Positions 1-16,200 of a DNA stretch of 64,000 bases are shown here, piece after piece; positions within the stretch are counted from its first letter, which is position 1; every line of letters begins with the position of its first letter. The notes beneath the pieces were generated by a model. That model did no database searches. It was not told where the DNA came from and was given only the letters and a program-made list of their open reading frames with translations. The position numbers and the translations under genes are program-made. Source of the stretch: Ficedula albicollis (Eukaryota > Chordata > Aves > Passeriformes > Muscicapidae); contig NC_021683.1 of NCBI RefSeq assembly GCF_000247815.1, forward strand, positions 15,434,219 through 15,498,218, in the 5' to 3' direction.

Positions 1-3000
1 TAGAGGATGTCTCCGAGGGCACTGAACTCCAGGACCCATGGCAGACTGGGGTAAAAATTCCATTTTGTTGGTGGACATGTGTCTGTGCTGAATGATTCTG
101 AATAGGAAGCTGAATTTAATTAAGAGCAGGTATTTAAATGGCAACTGTTAATTCTTTTTAGGCTGAAGCTGGAAGATTTGTTAAATTCCTGTTGTTATTG
201 ACTGGAGAGCAGAAGGAGATCTCTTGACTTTCCTGGGTCACAGCTAGATATGGAGAGGAATCTTTCTTTTGCCTCAGCAAGCTGTGGGTGCTACTTCAAT
301 GGCCAAAAATAATTTAGAGTATAACACATCTGCATACAACAGAATAATTCTCATTTCTCTGTTGACCCCCCTCTCTGCAGCTCAGGAAAAGAGAGAACTC
401 ATTTAGCTCCTTAAACGTAGGTGTTGTAATCATTAATAAGGAAAGTGCCAATAAAAAAAAATCTGGTGATACTATAATGGGGGAGATAAAACACTGCAAA
501 GAATAATTAGATGCTAGCATCAAAATACTGCATGAAACAAAAACAGTAGGGAGAGAATCAACATTTAAAGCAGTTTTCGAATTTTATCTTTGCCTGCACT
601 CCTTAATCTTTTATTTTGTCTTTTGATTTTCCTGCTATGTACTGTGTTCCTCTTTTGTTTTATTTTCATTTGACTTCATTTTATTACACCTCCCTCCAGC
701 TTTTCCCACCCCCCATGATTTTTTTTTTTTTTTTTCATTTTTTTGTACTTTCAGCTCTTCCTTTGCTAATGTTGAATGAGAATGTAAGCCTGCTGAAAGA
801 TTTTTCAGGAGTCAGGAAAAGTCTTAAATACTAAACAGGTAGGTTCAAAAAGCTGAGTGGTGAGGTGTGAGTCAGAGCAATTGGAGCCCATCTTGGGTGA
901 TGCATGGGACATCTCTTTGGTCTCTAACCCAAATAGTTATGGTGGGTAGAAGTGGAGCTGCCCCTCAGGGAGGGGACCAGGCACAGAGCCAGCCACAGCT
1001 GTCCCCAGTCCCATATGGTGGTGAGAGTTGCTGCTGTCTTGGAGGTTGAACTTCAGCAAAGGAAAGGACAGGAAGAAAGCTGTGCTGGTCTCTCTGAATT
1101 CAGATGTGTTTTGGGCGTTGGTTGCATTTCCCTTTTGGGCAGGTGAAGATTTCTAGGGCTCCTCTGCAGAGTGTCAATGTGAGAAGGCAAGTTTTTGGAG
1201 TGGGCTGACTGAACAATGTCCTTTGTTCTCAGGCTGGAAAAGGAGTGGGGGCAATATTCTGGTAGGCTAGAGGGGCAGCATGCAGGCTGCTCTGTGGTGT
1301 TCTAGCCAAACAATGAAATCCCTATCAGAGCTGGGGCAGACTGTTCTAGAACCAAACCAGCAGACAAATAGTTGGGCAAACTGTGTGCAGCTGCTGTAAA
1401 ACTGGTGCTGGATAGAGCCCCTGTGTCCCTGAGGGCAGGCAGATGGGATTACCTGTAGCACCAGGGATTGGTACAGCAAACCCTCCCTGCCTGCGAGTCT
1501 CGAAATATCCGTGCTGCTCGGACGTGTGGCAGACCAACCCGTTAGATGTGTCTGCCTTCAACGATAGTTAAAGTGCTTGTGTGATGAAATGGGAAAGGAT
1601 GAACAGATCCTGAGCTTCTGGTGCTTGGTGAATCCAGCTCCACATCCTCAGCAAGCAGATAAAAAAGGATCTGTTGCTGGAGAATGAATTGGACGTACAT
1701 ATTTTTATCCGGTTGAAGGATAAGCATTCTGGGTGTTGTGTGCTGGCTCTGGTGCTGAAAATAAAACTCACAGAATAGGGCATAGTACTAATTAGAAACT
1801 TAGAATGGAAAAAGATCATCAAATATAGAAACTTCCTGAATATGCTTCTCTACATTCTGAATATGTTGAAACAGAAAAGTGGAGAATTTTGTCTTTGAGG
1901 CTTGCATTTTTGCTGTACAGTAGATAAGAACTAGGCTGTCAGATAAATTAGAGTACTCTTTTGATATAAAAAATCTGCATTCTTTTTTTCACTTCTGCAG
2001 TGATCACCCTTAAGTCTCCAGTTTTTCCACTGGTTCCTTGGCTATTGCTCTTATCAGTCAGTATTTAAGTTGTATTTATCAGCAGTAGTAAAGTCATTGT
2101 GTAACAGTATTGGTCACCCAGGAGTGCTTGGAATTAGATGAATGAGAAGCACAGTGCTGCCACTTGACAAAAGATGTGGTTTGTACCAGCATGAAGGTAC
2201 TTCCTATCCCCAGGGGGATGTTGTGACCACGGACTGAAATTATGCAATTTTCCTCATCTGAGACTGATTGACTTTATTTCTGATCTAGATTAAACAGGTC
2301 TCCACTTTATCCAAGGAAAGATGCCAAAGCCATGTGGCTGAGGTGTGTGAATGAGAGCATCCCACAGATGTTTTGTGTACCCAAAACAGTGAGAACATTG
2401 AGGACTTGAAGAGAAAATTTGGAGATGGGTTGGTGTGGGTTGGAGGTAACAACCAGGGCTTGGATTTGGGGGTGAACCTGCTGGAGGCAATGTCCTGATC
2501 TAGCCCAGCCTGGAGCAAAGTTGTGTCAGGACCTGAACATCCCTAAACTCTTAATGCTGAGTATTTAAATCATGCCACCTAGACCTATGTCTGTCTGTAA
2601 TTAATAAACTTAAGACTTAAGTTAGGGAATTCATTATACTAAAGCTATCACCTGTTTTCTGTACTCTATTTTTTTCTGGTGACTGATCTTTTCTCCTGTT
2701 CTCATCATGCTTGCCACATCTCTGCTGCACGCCAAATGGAGATCAGTGACATTATTTTTAAACGTGAGCTCCCTATCAAAGCCTGTATTTATTATCTCTG
2801 TACAAAAACCACAGCCAGAGCTTCCAGGGTGTCAGAACTCTAAGACTAAAACTGCTAACCCCCTTTGCAGAAGGGCTAACCCAGCTTCCTGGTTTTTCAA
2901 AGAGCCAAGTAACTATCAACACATTAAATTGTTGTGTTTCCAGAGCATCAGGAAACACTGATCTGTTTAATGTTGTTTCTGGAAGTAGTTGCCTTTTGGA

Positions 3001-6000
3001 TTATTTACTTTCCTAGCAAGTACTTATGCCACAGTGCAAACTTCTGCTGAGGAGCCTCTGCATGCTTCAGATTAGAGATTTAATGTGGGACCACAAATTC
3101 AGTCAATCTGCAGCCAGAACATATTATCTACTGCATAAATCACAGTAAAATGTGATTTTCCACATTTGCAGTGAGGCCTTATTTTTATTCCAGGTATTAG
3201 GCTGTGCACCGTAGATCTTGGAGATGAACCTGGCATAAAAGGGGAAAGAAAAATGCAAGAGCCCTTTGCAATTTCAGCTCTGTCCAGCTGTGACAGAGCT
3301 TCCCGTGCCACAGGACAGAGCGAGCAGCTGCGGGGGGCAAGGGCAGCTCTGTGCCAGCTTGCCTTTTGTAAAATATTTTGGAATTCCACTGCTGGATTGC
3401 CAGCACTGTCTAGTGCTACCTACCAGCAGGTTTTGGCATGGCTTGCTCGGTGGTGTAGTGCAAGTTGAAGGCAGGAGAGGGGCTGTCTGATGGAGGGGTG
3501 ACTGCCTCACCTGTGGGGGGATGAAAGGTGCCCACTGCCTTGCAGTTATCCCACATCTTTCAAAATGTGTTTTATTTGTGTTTTACATGTATATCCATTT
3601 CTAAAGCATATGCTGTGGTCCTTTTTTAACACCTTTTTTGCTCCCTTTGGGTTTTGTTTTAAAATTGTGCTAAATCTGTGTTGGTATAGTTTTCCTTTCA
3701 TTTGCACCAAAAATAGCATTTAATCAATGTCAGCTGATTTCTCTTTTTAATTGAGCTGAAGTTCACAGAGTGTGACAGGGACGTTTGCAGGTAGTATGTG
3801 TTTCACGTTACAATTTACATTCAGAGCTCCTTGCTGTGAAGCACCTCTGTCACCTGTTACATGTGAAGTGGAGGATGCTGTTGGCCTTCTGAGTAGTAAA
3901 TAACACTCCATATCCCTGCACACCCCCCTTGGCCCCGTGGAGGGCAGGGGGAGGCTGCAGGAGCCTGTTTCTCGTTAGAGGGAGGGAGCAGGGCGGTGCC
4001 TTGGTTGGGGTGAGGTGTTCCAAGCTGGGCTGGGCACCCTCTCTGCTCCTGATGGGGAACAGGTGTGGAACAAATCCACCACAAAGCCACGGGAACCCCC
4101 GTTACAAATTTCAAGCTTGTAAAATGTCAGCTCAGAGGCTTGCCTGGGATGTCACCCTGCCTGTCTGTGTTCACCTCACAGGCAGTTTTTACATTTATTT
4201 ATTTCAGTCAGTCACCTGATCCCGAGTGGAACTGTAGCCCAGGGCAAAAATAAAATAGAATGTTTTTTGTAAGATGCTTTATCATGGAAGTTTTGCTGCT
4301 GATCATGTGTAGCATGGGAAGCAGTGCTCTGAGCTCTGGAGGCAGCTGACAGCCTGCATTTAAGGGATGTCCCCCAGCCTCTGCCCCCACCAGCCTGCTA
4401 TTAACTCGGTTAAAATGTATATGACCACGGAATAAGCATGGAGCATGGATGAGTAGGAGAGAGGGAGGACCTTGGGGCCAGGCAGTTTACAAACAGGCAT
4501 CACAGCCACTCTGTCCTTTGCCCCCTCTTACATTTCTTATTACAGTACATTAAAACCCTTTGCTCTGTCAAATTGACAAAGGCAGCTATAAAAGGGGTCC
4601 TTTCTAATACACAGTAATATAAACTATGTTTGTACACTTACCACATAATCCCTAATTACTTCCATACTTTTATGTGTGGAGAGCTTTGACGCTTGCATTG
4701 CTGGATACTTAGTGAATGAAATAAAAATCAGAAATTATTTCTGTATAAGTATGGGGTGGTATGTGAATTAGCTTCTAGGCTGGCGACAGAGCTCACATTT
4801 CAGAATAAATATACTAAGTGTCATTGATACCCTAAGTGTCAGATAAAAATCTATGACACCAACAAAACTCTCAAATGACCCTGACATTCCTCCAGTACTT
4901 AAAGTAATTACCATACTATTTAATAACAATGTTTATAAAATTGCTTTTTGATTGGCTATCTTCTATGTCATACCTATGTCAATAATTCCCAGTGAATGCC
5001 TGCATGTGACTTTTAACCCTTCTTTACAAATAATTTCCATTTCATAATAGCAAGAAGGTTCTTTAGGCAGTTGCTAATGGAGTCCTGCCATGAAGACTAC
5101 ATCACACTTTTTGGTTTGCCTGCATGGTAGAGGGCACAGTTTCCCCTCTGCTCCAAAGGGCTGCACAACTGCCTCCATCTCAGTCCACACAGGAATCCCT
5201 GAAATATGAAAAATATTGAGCTTGTAATCATTTTCAGGAACTCTCTGTCTAATAATCAATGCAGTCATGTGAAAATGACCTGAAGTTTTTCATGGTTTCT
5301 CTGCTATCTTTGACCACAGTAGGTTACCACACTTTGGGCATTATAGGGGGATTTTTTGGTGTCTTCTCTTTTCCTCTCTACTTCTGCTTTCTAAAGATGA
5401 GAGAGACCTAATTGAAGCAGGGTAAACACGGCCTTAAAGCTGTGGTGACATGGACATGGTCATGAGGTGTCCATGCTGTCTAGAGCTGTGAAGTTTGCCC
5501 AACAGTATTATCCTAACAGGCCTTAAAATTCCCAAAGTGTCTTCTGGACATTGCTTACTCACCTGACTTCAGAGTGATTCCATTCTCAGAAACAGCATCC
5601 ACCAAATGCACTGGAGTCGATGCACTTCTCTTTGATTCTTGGTTCCTGAACAGACAAATGGACAAAGGTAGATGTGTCTATGAAGTGCCCACTATCAGCT
5701 CTGCACCTTGGTTGCCTGCTAGAAGTCATCTTCCCAAACACCATAAAATCAACACCAGGCAGGATCCTGTTCACACTGTTTGTTTCCCTAAAGCTGCAGA
5801 AAACCCCATAGAAAACCTGAGCATCTCTTTTCTGCTTTGGAAAAGTTAAGAATAATCATTCCTATAATGTTTTTCTGAGAGAGACAGCTGTGCTAGCAGT
5901 GTGGGTATGTCAGACCCTGTTTTGTGACTTGACCACTTGTCAGACCCAAGATGGTCAGAGATCCTGGTAAAACTAATGGCTGTACCTGGCCTGCAGCTGC

Positions 6001-9000
6001 GCAGACCTAGAGGTTTTCTGCTGGTGGGGAGCTCTGTGGCAGATGAAAGGCTGACTGAAGGTATAGCTGAGGTCGATCTTTGATCCCATGGAGGCCTGGC
6101 ACCAGCAGAGAGGTATCCTGTCAGGTCAGGAGAATCTGCCTTATCTTACTGCTGGCCCTGCTGGGTGCTAAATAGCAGAAGCATCTCCCTCCTTGGGAGA
6201 GCGCGCTCTGCAAAAAGCTTCGCAAAATTTTGTGCACGTGCTGTGTGTGACAAAATCTGTGCAGAGTATCAGACCTGCCAGAGAAAGACACCCCACTTCT
6301 CTCCTTTCAGCTGAAATATATACAGGCATCAATAAGGAGTGTAGCTTTCAAGCTGGTGTAGAAAAAGCTTGGAAGATCAAAGTTTGGTGTGTGCATGGTA
6401 ATGTTTCGAGAGTGATATTTTTAGTAACCATCCCCCAGCACTTGGAAGGGAAGGCAGGCTGTGCTGCACATGTAGACATGGCGAGGAGAACTTTGTTTTC
6501 CATGTAAGAGTCTCCTAAGTGCATGCTGAAAGATGATGAATATCAAGAATAGCTGAGTGGTAGCACATGAAGAGAGAAGAAGCGAGCAAGCCAACATCAA
6601 AAGAAGATAGGCCAAGTTTTAGCTCTTTACTCACTTCAGTGTGCAACCTTGACCTCCTGCTAATAGATTTTATTTCTGGAATATGCATGTGCTTGCAGAT
6701 TTGCTCCAAAACATGATGGGTCTCGTGATTCACACCGACTCTGTTTACATTTCCCAGTAGATATGTTTTGTTTGTTCATACAGGCAAGTACTTCTGATCC
6801 TCTTCTGGAAACTGGAGTAGTTGATGAAGCTTTTTCCTCTTCTCGGTTAACTGTTCCCCTAGATTGTCTCCTATTAATATGCCATGATGTGTTGATGTAA
6901 AACACTTTAATATTTCCATATGTAATAGAAGGTCAGGGATAGTATTCTTTCATTACCAAGAGTCATATATCAAGTACATCACAGGAAATTCTTACGCTTT
7001 AGCAAAATAGGAAGGCAAATATATTGATTACAGGTTATCTGTCAAATTAACTTGAACCCTTTGCTCAGAGTATCAGGTTTTTCCATTTGAGAATGTATAC
7101 AGTAGCTCAATGCAACACCTTTTGTGTATGTTTTGTGAGGAGGGGAGGGTGGTGATGCTGAGATTTTACTGAACTGGCTGCTTTCTTTCCTCTGCCTTGA
7201 CAATTACTGAAAGATGGGTGTCTCTTTCCCTCCCCCAACTGAAGTGCTTTCCCTCTCCCAGCACTTAAGAATTCTGTGTTAAAAACCCTCATTCCCTGCT
7301 GCTTCCCTTCTCCTGCATAGCTCTGACTTTCCACACAAAGCAAGCAAAACCCACTTGATACCAAACATTAGTCCCCCCTCGTGCTGTAGCCAGCGCCTTC
7401 CTTTTACAACTTATTTAGAAGATTTCTGAGAAGTTACAATTATCTCTGTATCCATCACTCAATCATCAAACAGGCTGAAGTTACAGAAATCCAGCCACCT
7501 CTGCAAGAGGAGGATGCTACAGCTGTGACATAATTACATTATCAACTTAATTAAGGAAGTGAGTGAAATGAAAGAGAAAACAAAACAGCCGAAGAGAAGG
7601 CTAGAGGTGGGAAGGAAAGGTGGGATGGGTAGCATGCAGAGGATGTGTTAAATTTAGCTCTGAGTGGTTTAAAAAAGGCTCTAATGTGTCATAAAAATCC
7701 CTGGGTTTTCATCCTGTGCTCGTGGCTCTCTGAGCAGCTGCTGGGAGGGCAGGGCTGGGGTGGGGTGAGGGGACCCCCAGAAGGGGCTGTGCCAGCACCC
7801 CCAGCCAGTGGGACCAGGCAAACCACACAAAGAATGTGCCACTTGTATGTGCTCACTTGTCAGGCCTTGGGCAAATCTGGTTTTGCAGAATAAAGGCTCA
7901 GCCCTGTTATCCTCATGAGCTGAACCCCCCCATTAACTTCTGTAGCAGTTTTGGGGGCATGAGAGCTGAAGGTTCAAGCTCCTAATCTGATTATTCTCAC
8001 ACAAATATATTAATTGTAGAAAACCAACAATGCTTTTCCTAGACAGGATAACAAAAGCAGATCACTGCTCAAAGTATGTCCTTTTTCTTCTGCTTTCAAA
8101 TCCTATGTACTTTTCAGTATCAAAAAGGAGAAGGAAAAAAAGTCATCAAATCCTTTATTTGATTTCAGTGTACAACTATGCTCAGTTTAAATGTCACCCA
8201 TACGCAGAACAGTGGTTGCACCAGAGCAATCATGGCAAGATGTCTAAAGGGGTGTCAGCAAATTGGACAGGGTATAATTTTAGTCAATGTGTTCTTGTCT
8301 TATTTTAGTTCAACATCATTTCCCAGTTGCAATTCTTTTGAGTGACACGTGGAATGCAAAACAACATAAAAGGTCTGCCCTGAGGCAGATATGTGTCCAT
8401 GTAGGACTTTAATTATTCTTTTTGAATAATGTGTAATATGCAAGCCCAATTTCTTGCATAAAAGTCTGATGGAAAAAGTGTGTATCACCTGTATAAGTGT
8501 TTTTATGATAGTCTTCATATTTTTAGAAGCACTGAATTTGGAAAAGGTCCTTATTAGTCCAAGTGCTCTGGATTTTTCAGGCAACATTTGGGAGAGAAAG
8601 CAATTGCTCCCGTGGTGTTTTGCAATGACATAGTTTGTTTTTTTAAAAAAAACAAAGGCATTCTTTTGTTCATTCAACTGCTGTGTTCTTAAATAGCACT
8701 TCCATCACAGGTATAGAGTGCTATGGCTGTAAGATTTTATACACATGTATTCTTTTGCTCTGTTGCCTAACACCTGTAAACTGATCCTGCTCTTACTTAC
8801 ATCACTTTTATACCAGTGTGACTCCAGTGCCTTCATGGAAGCGAGTTCTGAGCAAAATCTGAGTCAGATCTTTTCCTTCTAAGAGCTAATATTAAACTGG
8901 CTCTTTAGGTAGCACTTGGTGTATCATTTTAGATTAGCTGATAAAAAATAATGAAAAAGATGTGCGAATGGAAATGTAGATCGTAATGATGAAATATGTT

Positions 9001-12000
9001 TTTAATATTTGAAAAAAAAAAGAAGCCAATGTGAAAGCAAATTAAGAGTGTTGCTGCAGTTTTGCTAGAGAGTGATTCCTGAGCTCTGTGAGCAGCTTTT
9101 GACATGACAGGAAATTTTCTCCTGGTACTTAAGGAAGGGTGTATTGGGTAGTTAGCAAAGGTCTAGGCGTGCTCATACCTGCAGAAAGGAGAAGGCATGA
9201 GGATTTAGGACTGTTGGCTCATGGACAACTGAAAAAGATGAAATGTGACCACAGAGTCCTCTATCTCCTTTGATAACTGCTTTCTCAAAGTTCCTCCTTT
9301 TTTAAATTAGATAAATAAACATGCAAACCTAAGTGTTTAGATAGTAAAGTACAAAAAGAAAAAAATCTGAGGGCACTTTTGGCTGAAATCACAGGAGCTG
9401 AAGCAGAAGGAAGTGGTTTCTGGGTGAACCATTTTTGCTGCAGGTTGGACATTAAATAAGGACTTTTGTATAGATAAAAACGTGACTGTGGAGCTTCCTG
9501 GGTTTGTCAGGATCTCAGCACAGCCCCGCAAAGTTTGGATTCCCCTTGTGTGCTGCCGTCTCCCCCTTGGAGTAATCTTCTTGTTTATTTGGTCACTGCA
9601 TGGCTCTGTTTTTGGAGGGATATTTTGGTTAGCATAAACTATTTGAAGACTGTTTGGAGAAAAGCACTAACCCATCCTGAAATCAGTGGGATAAAAAGCT
9701 CTTTGTTTATAACTGTTACTAGTTTAATCATTTAGATGAGACGAACTTGCACTTCTAGCCCTGAGTGTGCTCTGATTTCCCTGCAAACACGTGTTGTGGG
9801 ATTTGCATTGTCTGCAGTGGGAGCTGCACAGAGGGGAAGGAAATATTTTCCCCATGTCTTTTTTTTTTTTATTATTATACTTTATTCCCTCAATTTACTC
9901 CATAAAATAATAAAAAAAAACCACGTAAGTAGAGGAGCTGCTGGATTTTTAACGATGAAAAAAAATATATCAAATTATCCCGCTGCATAAAAAAGGTAGG
10001 GAAGAGAAACCCAGAAAGCAGCAGCTGGGATCAGGTTTCGTTCAGATGATCTAAACCAGCGTTGTTGCAGCAAGTTCAGTTTTCTCCCCAAGTGTCTGGT
10101 CCCTGTGATGTCCGGGAGGCTCTGCTGGCCAGGAGCCCGCTGACTGGCAGTGACCTTGTGCTAACTGTCTGTCAAAAACGGCCTCTCACAATTCAGTGGG
10201 ATGAAAAATAAGCATTTGGTGCCTTTCTTTAGAAACATAATAGACAGCTTCACTTTCACACCTCCTAATAGCCTTTTTTTAAAAATAGTTTCTCTAGCAG
10301 GATGCTTTTTTAGTGCTTGGAGATTTACGTGTCTACAGTTTCCAGAATTTATTAGGATTCCTTGCGTATTGTATATGGTTTTTTATCTTAAATTTCCTGA
10401 TGCCACACTGTGACGCTGCCAGTTTAGCAACTCCAGCTGTTGTGAGTCATGAGGGTAGGCTGTGGTGACGGGATCACGGAGACAGGGAAATTTGTCAAGT
10501 CCAAGCATTAACCCTTCAGAGCCAGCTCTGAAGCTCTACCTGTTTGCAAAAACAGCAACCACACTGTCCTTTTCCAGAAGGCAGGGCTGGCCTCAGCTCC
10601 CTCGGTTTGCCAGTCTCAGGTGGGCTGGCAGTGCTTGGTCAGGAAAGCCCATGTGGTTTATTGGGTGCAGTTGGTTTTGCCAATTACCCTGCAGGGAAAG
10701 GGCAGAGCAACTTCTCCCAGTGCAGCCCCCAGGCCTTCAAATTCCTCCTGCCTTTCAGGAAAGGAGTGTCTTTTTTATAGGATCCCACTGTTATTCATTG
10801 GAAAGACGGGAACAATTTTAAGCTTCCAGGTCTGTATAAGCTCTATTGAGAGTGGAAATTAGTTGAGGCTCCCTGTGGCGTATGTGACTATGGAAGCTAC
10901 AATGCTCATTTGTCCTGCTGAGCAGTTCTTGTATGTGCTTTACTGGCTGCAGAAGTTTTTTTTTTTCCTTTATTTTTAAGTTGTTTTTTTTTTTTTTTAG
11001 GGTTGCAAAGATCTCCAGTGGAGAGCGATGTGGCAGAACTGAGAGTTCAAGCTAACCCCCAGTCATGTGGCATATTCTTCCAGAGTTAGGTTAGGAAGGT
11101 TTGGATGTATGCTGAGTTAATGCAGCTGAGGAATAAATTAACTATCTGTTGCAGCCAAGAACCATGAGTCTGCATTTCAGGGCCTTGCAATGGAGAGGGG
11201 TGGGGGGGAAGTAGGAAAAGGGATTGGGGGTTTAAAGTAGGAAAAGGAAGGGGGGGAGGATTAAAATTAGACACATGCAGACAAACCTCTTTTTTAAAAA
11301 AATAGATTAATGGTGCTCTGTCTCTTTGATTGAAGACAGGATAAGCCAGAGCAGACTTCTCCATTTCTCTCCCCATCAGTGGATCTGGGCAGGTGAGGGA
11401 GCCCTGCCCGCACACCTGAGCCCTGACCCACTGACCACCCCCCTGGCCCCAGAGGATGTTCTGTCTCTGCCTGCAGCAGAAGGACTCCACCAGGAGCACC
11501 AGCCCACAGCCAGGTCCCGCTGCCATCACAGGGATGAGCTTGTTTTCTAAAATCTGCCTCCAACCTGTGGGCACAGCCCTGCACAAGGTTGGGGCATCGG
11601 GGGCTCCCCCTGGGCTACAGGCTGTCAGAACAAAGCCCTGAATTTTGACTCCCTATTGTATGCCAGTAGAGTGTCATTTAAAGCCTCAAACCAGCCAAAA
11701 AATCTCACACTCTCACCCTCTCCACCACCCTAGATACAGAAATAGTCAGATCTTTTTGTTCATGATTAACTGACTCATGCTTGGAAATCATCAATTTAAA
11801 ACCCATTTCAGGCAAAGTTACTGGAATTTTCTTTGCATGGACGTATCAGGATATTTAAATTATAAAAGTCTTCAGTAGGTGCTGAAAATATCCTTAATAA
11901 TTTTCTGAAGATATAGTAAATTTGTGCTAATTACTGTTATTTGCATCCCCCTCCCCCTCCAGAAAGGGTCTCTGAGAAGTAGAAAGAAATTTGGATACAT

Positions 12001-12568
12001 AATGTGCACTGACAGCTCCTACAGTGTGATGGGGAGGGACAATTTGAGACTGTCACAGGGCTATGCTCAGCTTCATAGAGATGGGATTTCTCTACATGCT
12101 AAAGTATGAGGAAGGCTAAATAACTCACAGGTGTCAACGGCACCAAAGAATTATGTGTGTCTGACCTATGAGAGAATAAATCTCATTTCCTGCTTATATC
12201 CACGAGACATCCCTTTAAGTGTAATAAAAATGTATCACCCCCCCCAATTACCTTTTACAATTTTCTCAAATTTATAAAAACAAGATTTTCCAATTTTTAA
12301 ATATTTTTTTTTTTACTGGTAGATTGTGCTCTTTAGTATCATTTTACATAATTTAATACAATTTGTTCCATCCATTGGTTTTCATGGAGATACAAGCTGT
12401 TCGTTTGTGAGAAAGCTGGCATAGGCACGAATGTTGGCAAAGAGTCACCTCCAGGAGTTTATTCAGATTTCAAAGTTGCATGGGGGCACCGGCCATTTTG
12501 AAGGAGATAAATGTTAAGGTGGCTTCTTTCTTTATTTTCAATAATATTTATTTGATATTTTTATTTTT
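1..12568. other. Unique non-coding DNA, no gene found
   Basis: This stretch has no open frame with recognisable protein similarity and no transposon end that I can identify. It is mainly AT-rich, with T-runs near 720-735 and 10975-11000 and an 8-base C run at 12238-12245. GC-richer patches lie near 3250-3520, 3900-4080, 10460-10760 and 11330-11640, and the short open frames seen there have low-complexity, unconserved-looking composition. A weak resemblance to a CR1 tail near 1780-1825 was too poor to call. It could be intergenic or intronic. Short exons cannot be excluded by eye. Confidence 0.6.
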
Positions 12569-13293
<725 letters not shown>

Positions 13294-16200
13294 TCTCCCT
13301 CCCCCCCCCTTCCTCAGTCCTTGGCAAAGTGAGTCATTGTTATTTTGTCAGCTGAATCGTGGTCACAGAAAATAATCTAAGCTTAAAAGAGCGGCTTTCT
13401 CTGAAACGTGTGTTATTGAATGAAAAGAACACAGGTGTTTCTTAATTATTTGTGCAGAAGGAAAAAGTGGTGCTGAGCGGATGAGCTGTGATGATTAACA
13501 CGCCGAGGAGGAGCGGCCGCAGCGAGTGAGATTCTCCTTTCTTGCCTCCCTGCCACCCTTGTGCCTCCTCCCGAGGGCCACAGGCAGCCTGGGGAGGCAG
13601 AGGGGACTGTCCCCAGGAAGGGGCAGTTTGGCTGCTGAGTGGCAAGTGAAGCATCCCCACGGCTGGGATGGGGTAAGGGGTTGGGTGAACCCTCTCTCTG
13701 TGCATGTTTGTGATAGAGGGGGTGGCAGTGCCCGCTGTGAGCCTTCTCAGAGAGGGTCTGTACATCCCTGCCTGGAGGCACCAAACCTCCTGATCACGGT
13801 TTGCCACCACCAGGAAGATGAAAGAGGGGGTTTTGGGCTCAGCAGCCATGAAGGCAACGTGCCACCACCTTACATCACTCCTAACCTCAGCTCTGTGCTT
13901 CCTTTGCAGCTTGTTAGGGATTTTATAGTGCAGTAACCAGTCAAACATTCCTGATGCTGGTGTAGAGGCAGGTTTGTGGAGGCTGGCAGCATGAATATGA
14001 AGTTGTGTTTCTGAATGAGGACCGAGCCCCCTGCCTTGCAGGTCCATGGGGGTTGTGCCAGCTGGATGCTGTATTTGGGTGCTCGGTGACATGTTTCTGT
14101 CTTTGCCATATGTTTCTGTGGTGATCAGGTGTGGAAGAACCATTTTGATGGCTGGTGGTGCCCTCAGAGAGCATTGCCCTCCATCCTGTGTTCTCCTCAG
14201 AAATAGCAGGAAGGAATTATGAAGAATAAAATACTAAACCAAAAGGACTCAGGGCAGTGGAGCTGGCAGGGTGCGGTGATCGGAGTGGGAGGTTAGCCAA
14301 GACGCTCAGCTGAAGCCACCTCCTCCTGAGAAATGTGATGAACACAGATTTTTAATGATTTCAGGTCACTGGTTACCCACGGTTTACACCAGCACTGTAA
14401 CCCTCTCCCTCGGTGCTCTGGTGGGATATCAGGGCAGGAAGGCTCGTGGCTGAGCCCTGTCCCAACCAGAATCGTCTTTTGACAGTGCCAGATCAGATGG
14501 TCCTGAGGCAGGATCAGGCATCCCATTATACGAATGCTGCTCAAGTCATTGAGGGGGATTACTCAGCCGAAATTTTTCTGGTTACTCATCAGGGTGAGGT
14601 AGAGAAAAATTCTCAAATTTGTACTCTGTTGTGTGAAGCTGAAATGCTGTTTCTCAAAACCTTGACACTGAACAGAACGAGCCTTTTGATTTTTCCTTTG
14701 TAATGTGGCTTTTTTTGGTTTTTTATTTAGCAAGCTCTGGCACTTCTGACTGTTGTAGGGAAGAGTTCCCACAAACATCAGTCCAGCCCCAGAGAAAGAG
14801 CCTGTATTGATCCCCACATGCACTAAATGATACATTCAGTGCAAAGCCTCCTATGGATGAGCTCCTCCAAGGTGGAGAACCCCAAGAAAATCCTGTCTTT
14901 AAATAGCAGCTCCCTATTTTGCATGGTGGTAATACATATATTATTTCATCCCCCCATCTTCTGAACCCCATTTCAATGAGTCTTCTGCTGATGTTGAACC
15001 ACCAGTCTGATTCTGGAACTCACCTCCCAAATCTGGTGCAGAGTGTGCTGTGTCTCAGTGGCCCTGTTGGTCTGACGCCTTGTGCAGTCAGGGAAGTTTT
15101 CTTTTTTTCTGTTTCCTGGTTTTGGTGCTTTTTGTAACCCTATCAAAGCAACCATGAGCCTTGTTCTCTCCTCTCCCTGGCCATCTGCTTGAAGCATCTG
15201 GTAATCAGGTGCAAGCCCCCACATCCAGAGCATTCATGCTTAAATTTGCAGCTACCTTGCCACCCACATTGGCTTTTGTTATACTGCCAAGATGTACCTC
15301 TTTGTGTACTCGATATGAGAGAGGCTTAAATTCCACCATCAGCCTACTGAAATTGTGATGGGCCAGGGTGACATTATCACCTTTGAACATAGATATGTAT
15401 CAGCCTTCTCCCATTTTTCTCTGCTAGAGTCTCCAGCTAATCTCTGCTCCAATTGCTCATCATACCCAAGCCATGTGTGTGCTGCAGAGGTACAGCTCCA
15501 AGTTGCAAATAATTTCTCAAAGAAATATCTCAGTCTAAAACATGATGATGCTTAATGTGCACTTGTCATTTCTGGGATTCTTCTTATATCCCTTTTTCCA
15601 TCTGAGTAATCTTTGTGTATGTGTCTCCATATAAGAGACAAATAGAGTCATTGTTCTGCTCCATATTTTAATTCCATATCTGTATTTTAGGGACATTGCT
15701 GCCTTCCCAACAGACTGACTAAGTATTACAAACTGCCAAATTTAGGCTTTTGGAAGTGGCTGCTACTGAAATTGCCCATTGAATTTAAAAGCAGACAAAT
15801 AATTTCGTCAAAAACACAAAAGCCAATGACCTTGAGCACTATTCCCTGTCCCTCACAAAAGGATCCCTAAAGAGGAAAAGCCTCACTGCTGCTGATTTGT
15901 ATTTCTGCAGCCCCAGATTAGAAAAGAGAAAAACATCTTGACTTCTGATTTTCTACCGCATCAAAATTTTCGTGTGTGCTTGATCTGTTAGAGTAGAAAA
16001 ATCAAACTGAAGCACCTGGCTGTGGAAGGGCATGGAGATGCAAGGTATTTTCTATCTCCTGTGTTTGGATGGAAAGAGTGCCCATCTGTTTGAGTAGGAC
16101 TGTTTTAATGACACAATAAGAGCTGCAGACAAAAGTCCCAGGGTGAGGTGGTCCCTGGGCTCGAAGCTGCCCCTCCTGGTGCCGGGTTTGGGTTGGAATG

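Noticed and set aside
1740..1830. Possible antisense CR1 tail (CACAGAATAGG … GGAAAAAGATCATCAAAT)
   Set aside because: Only short words match the CR1 3' end and the diagnostic CGAGTCCAACC block is absent. Chance or very old decay cannot be told apart.
13442..14143. 233-codon minus-strand open frame
   Set aside because: There is no recognisable domain, signal or repeat structure. It lies in GC-rich DNA where chance frames run longer, and an overlapping shorter frame is also open.
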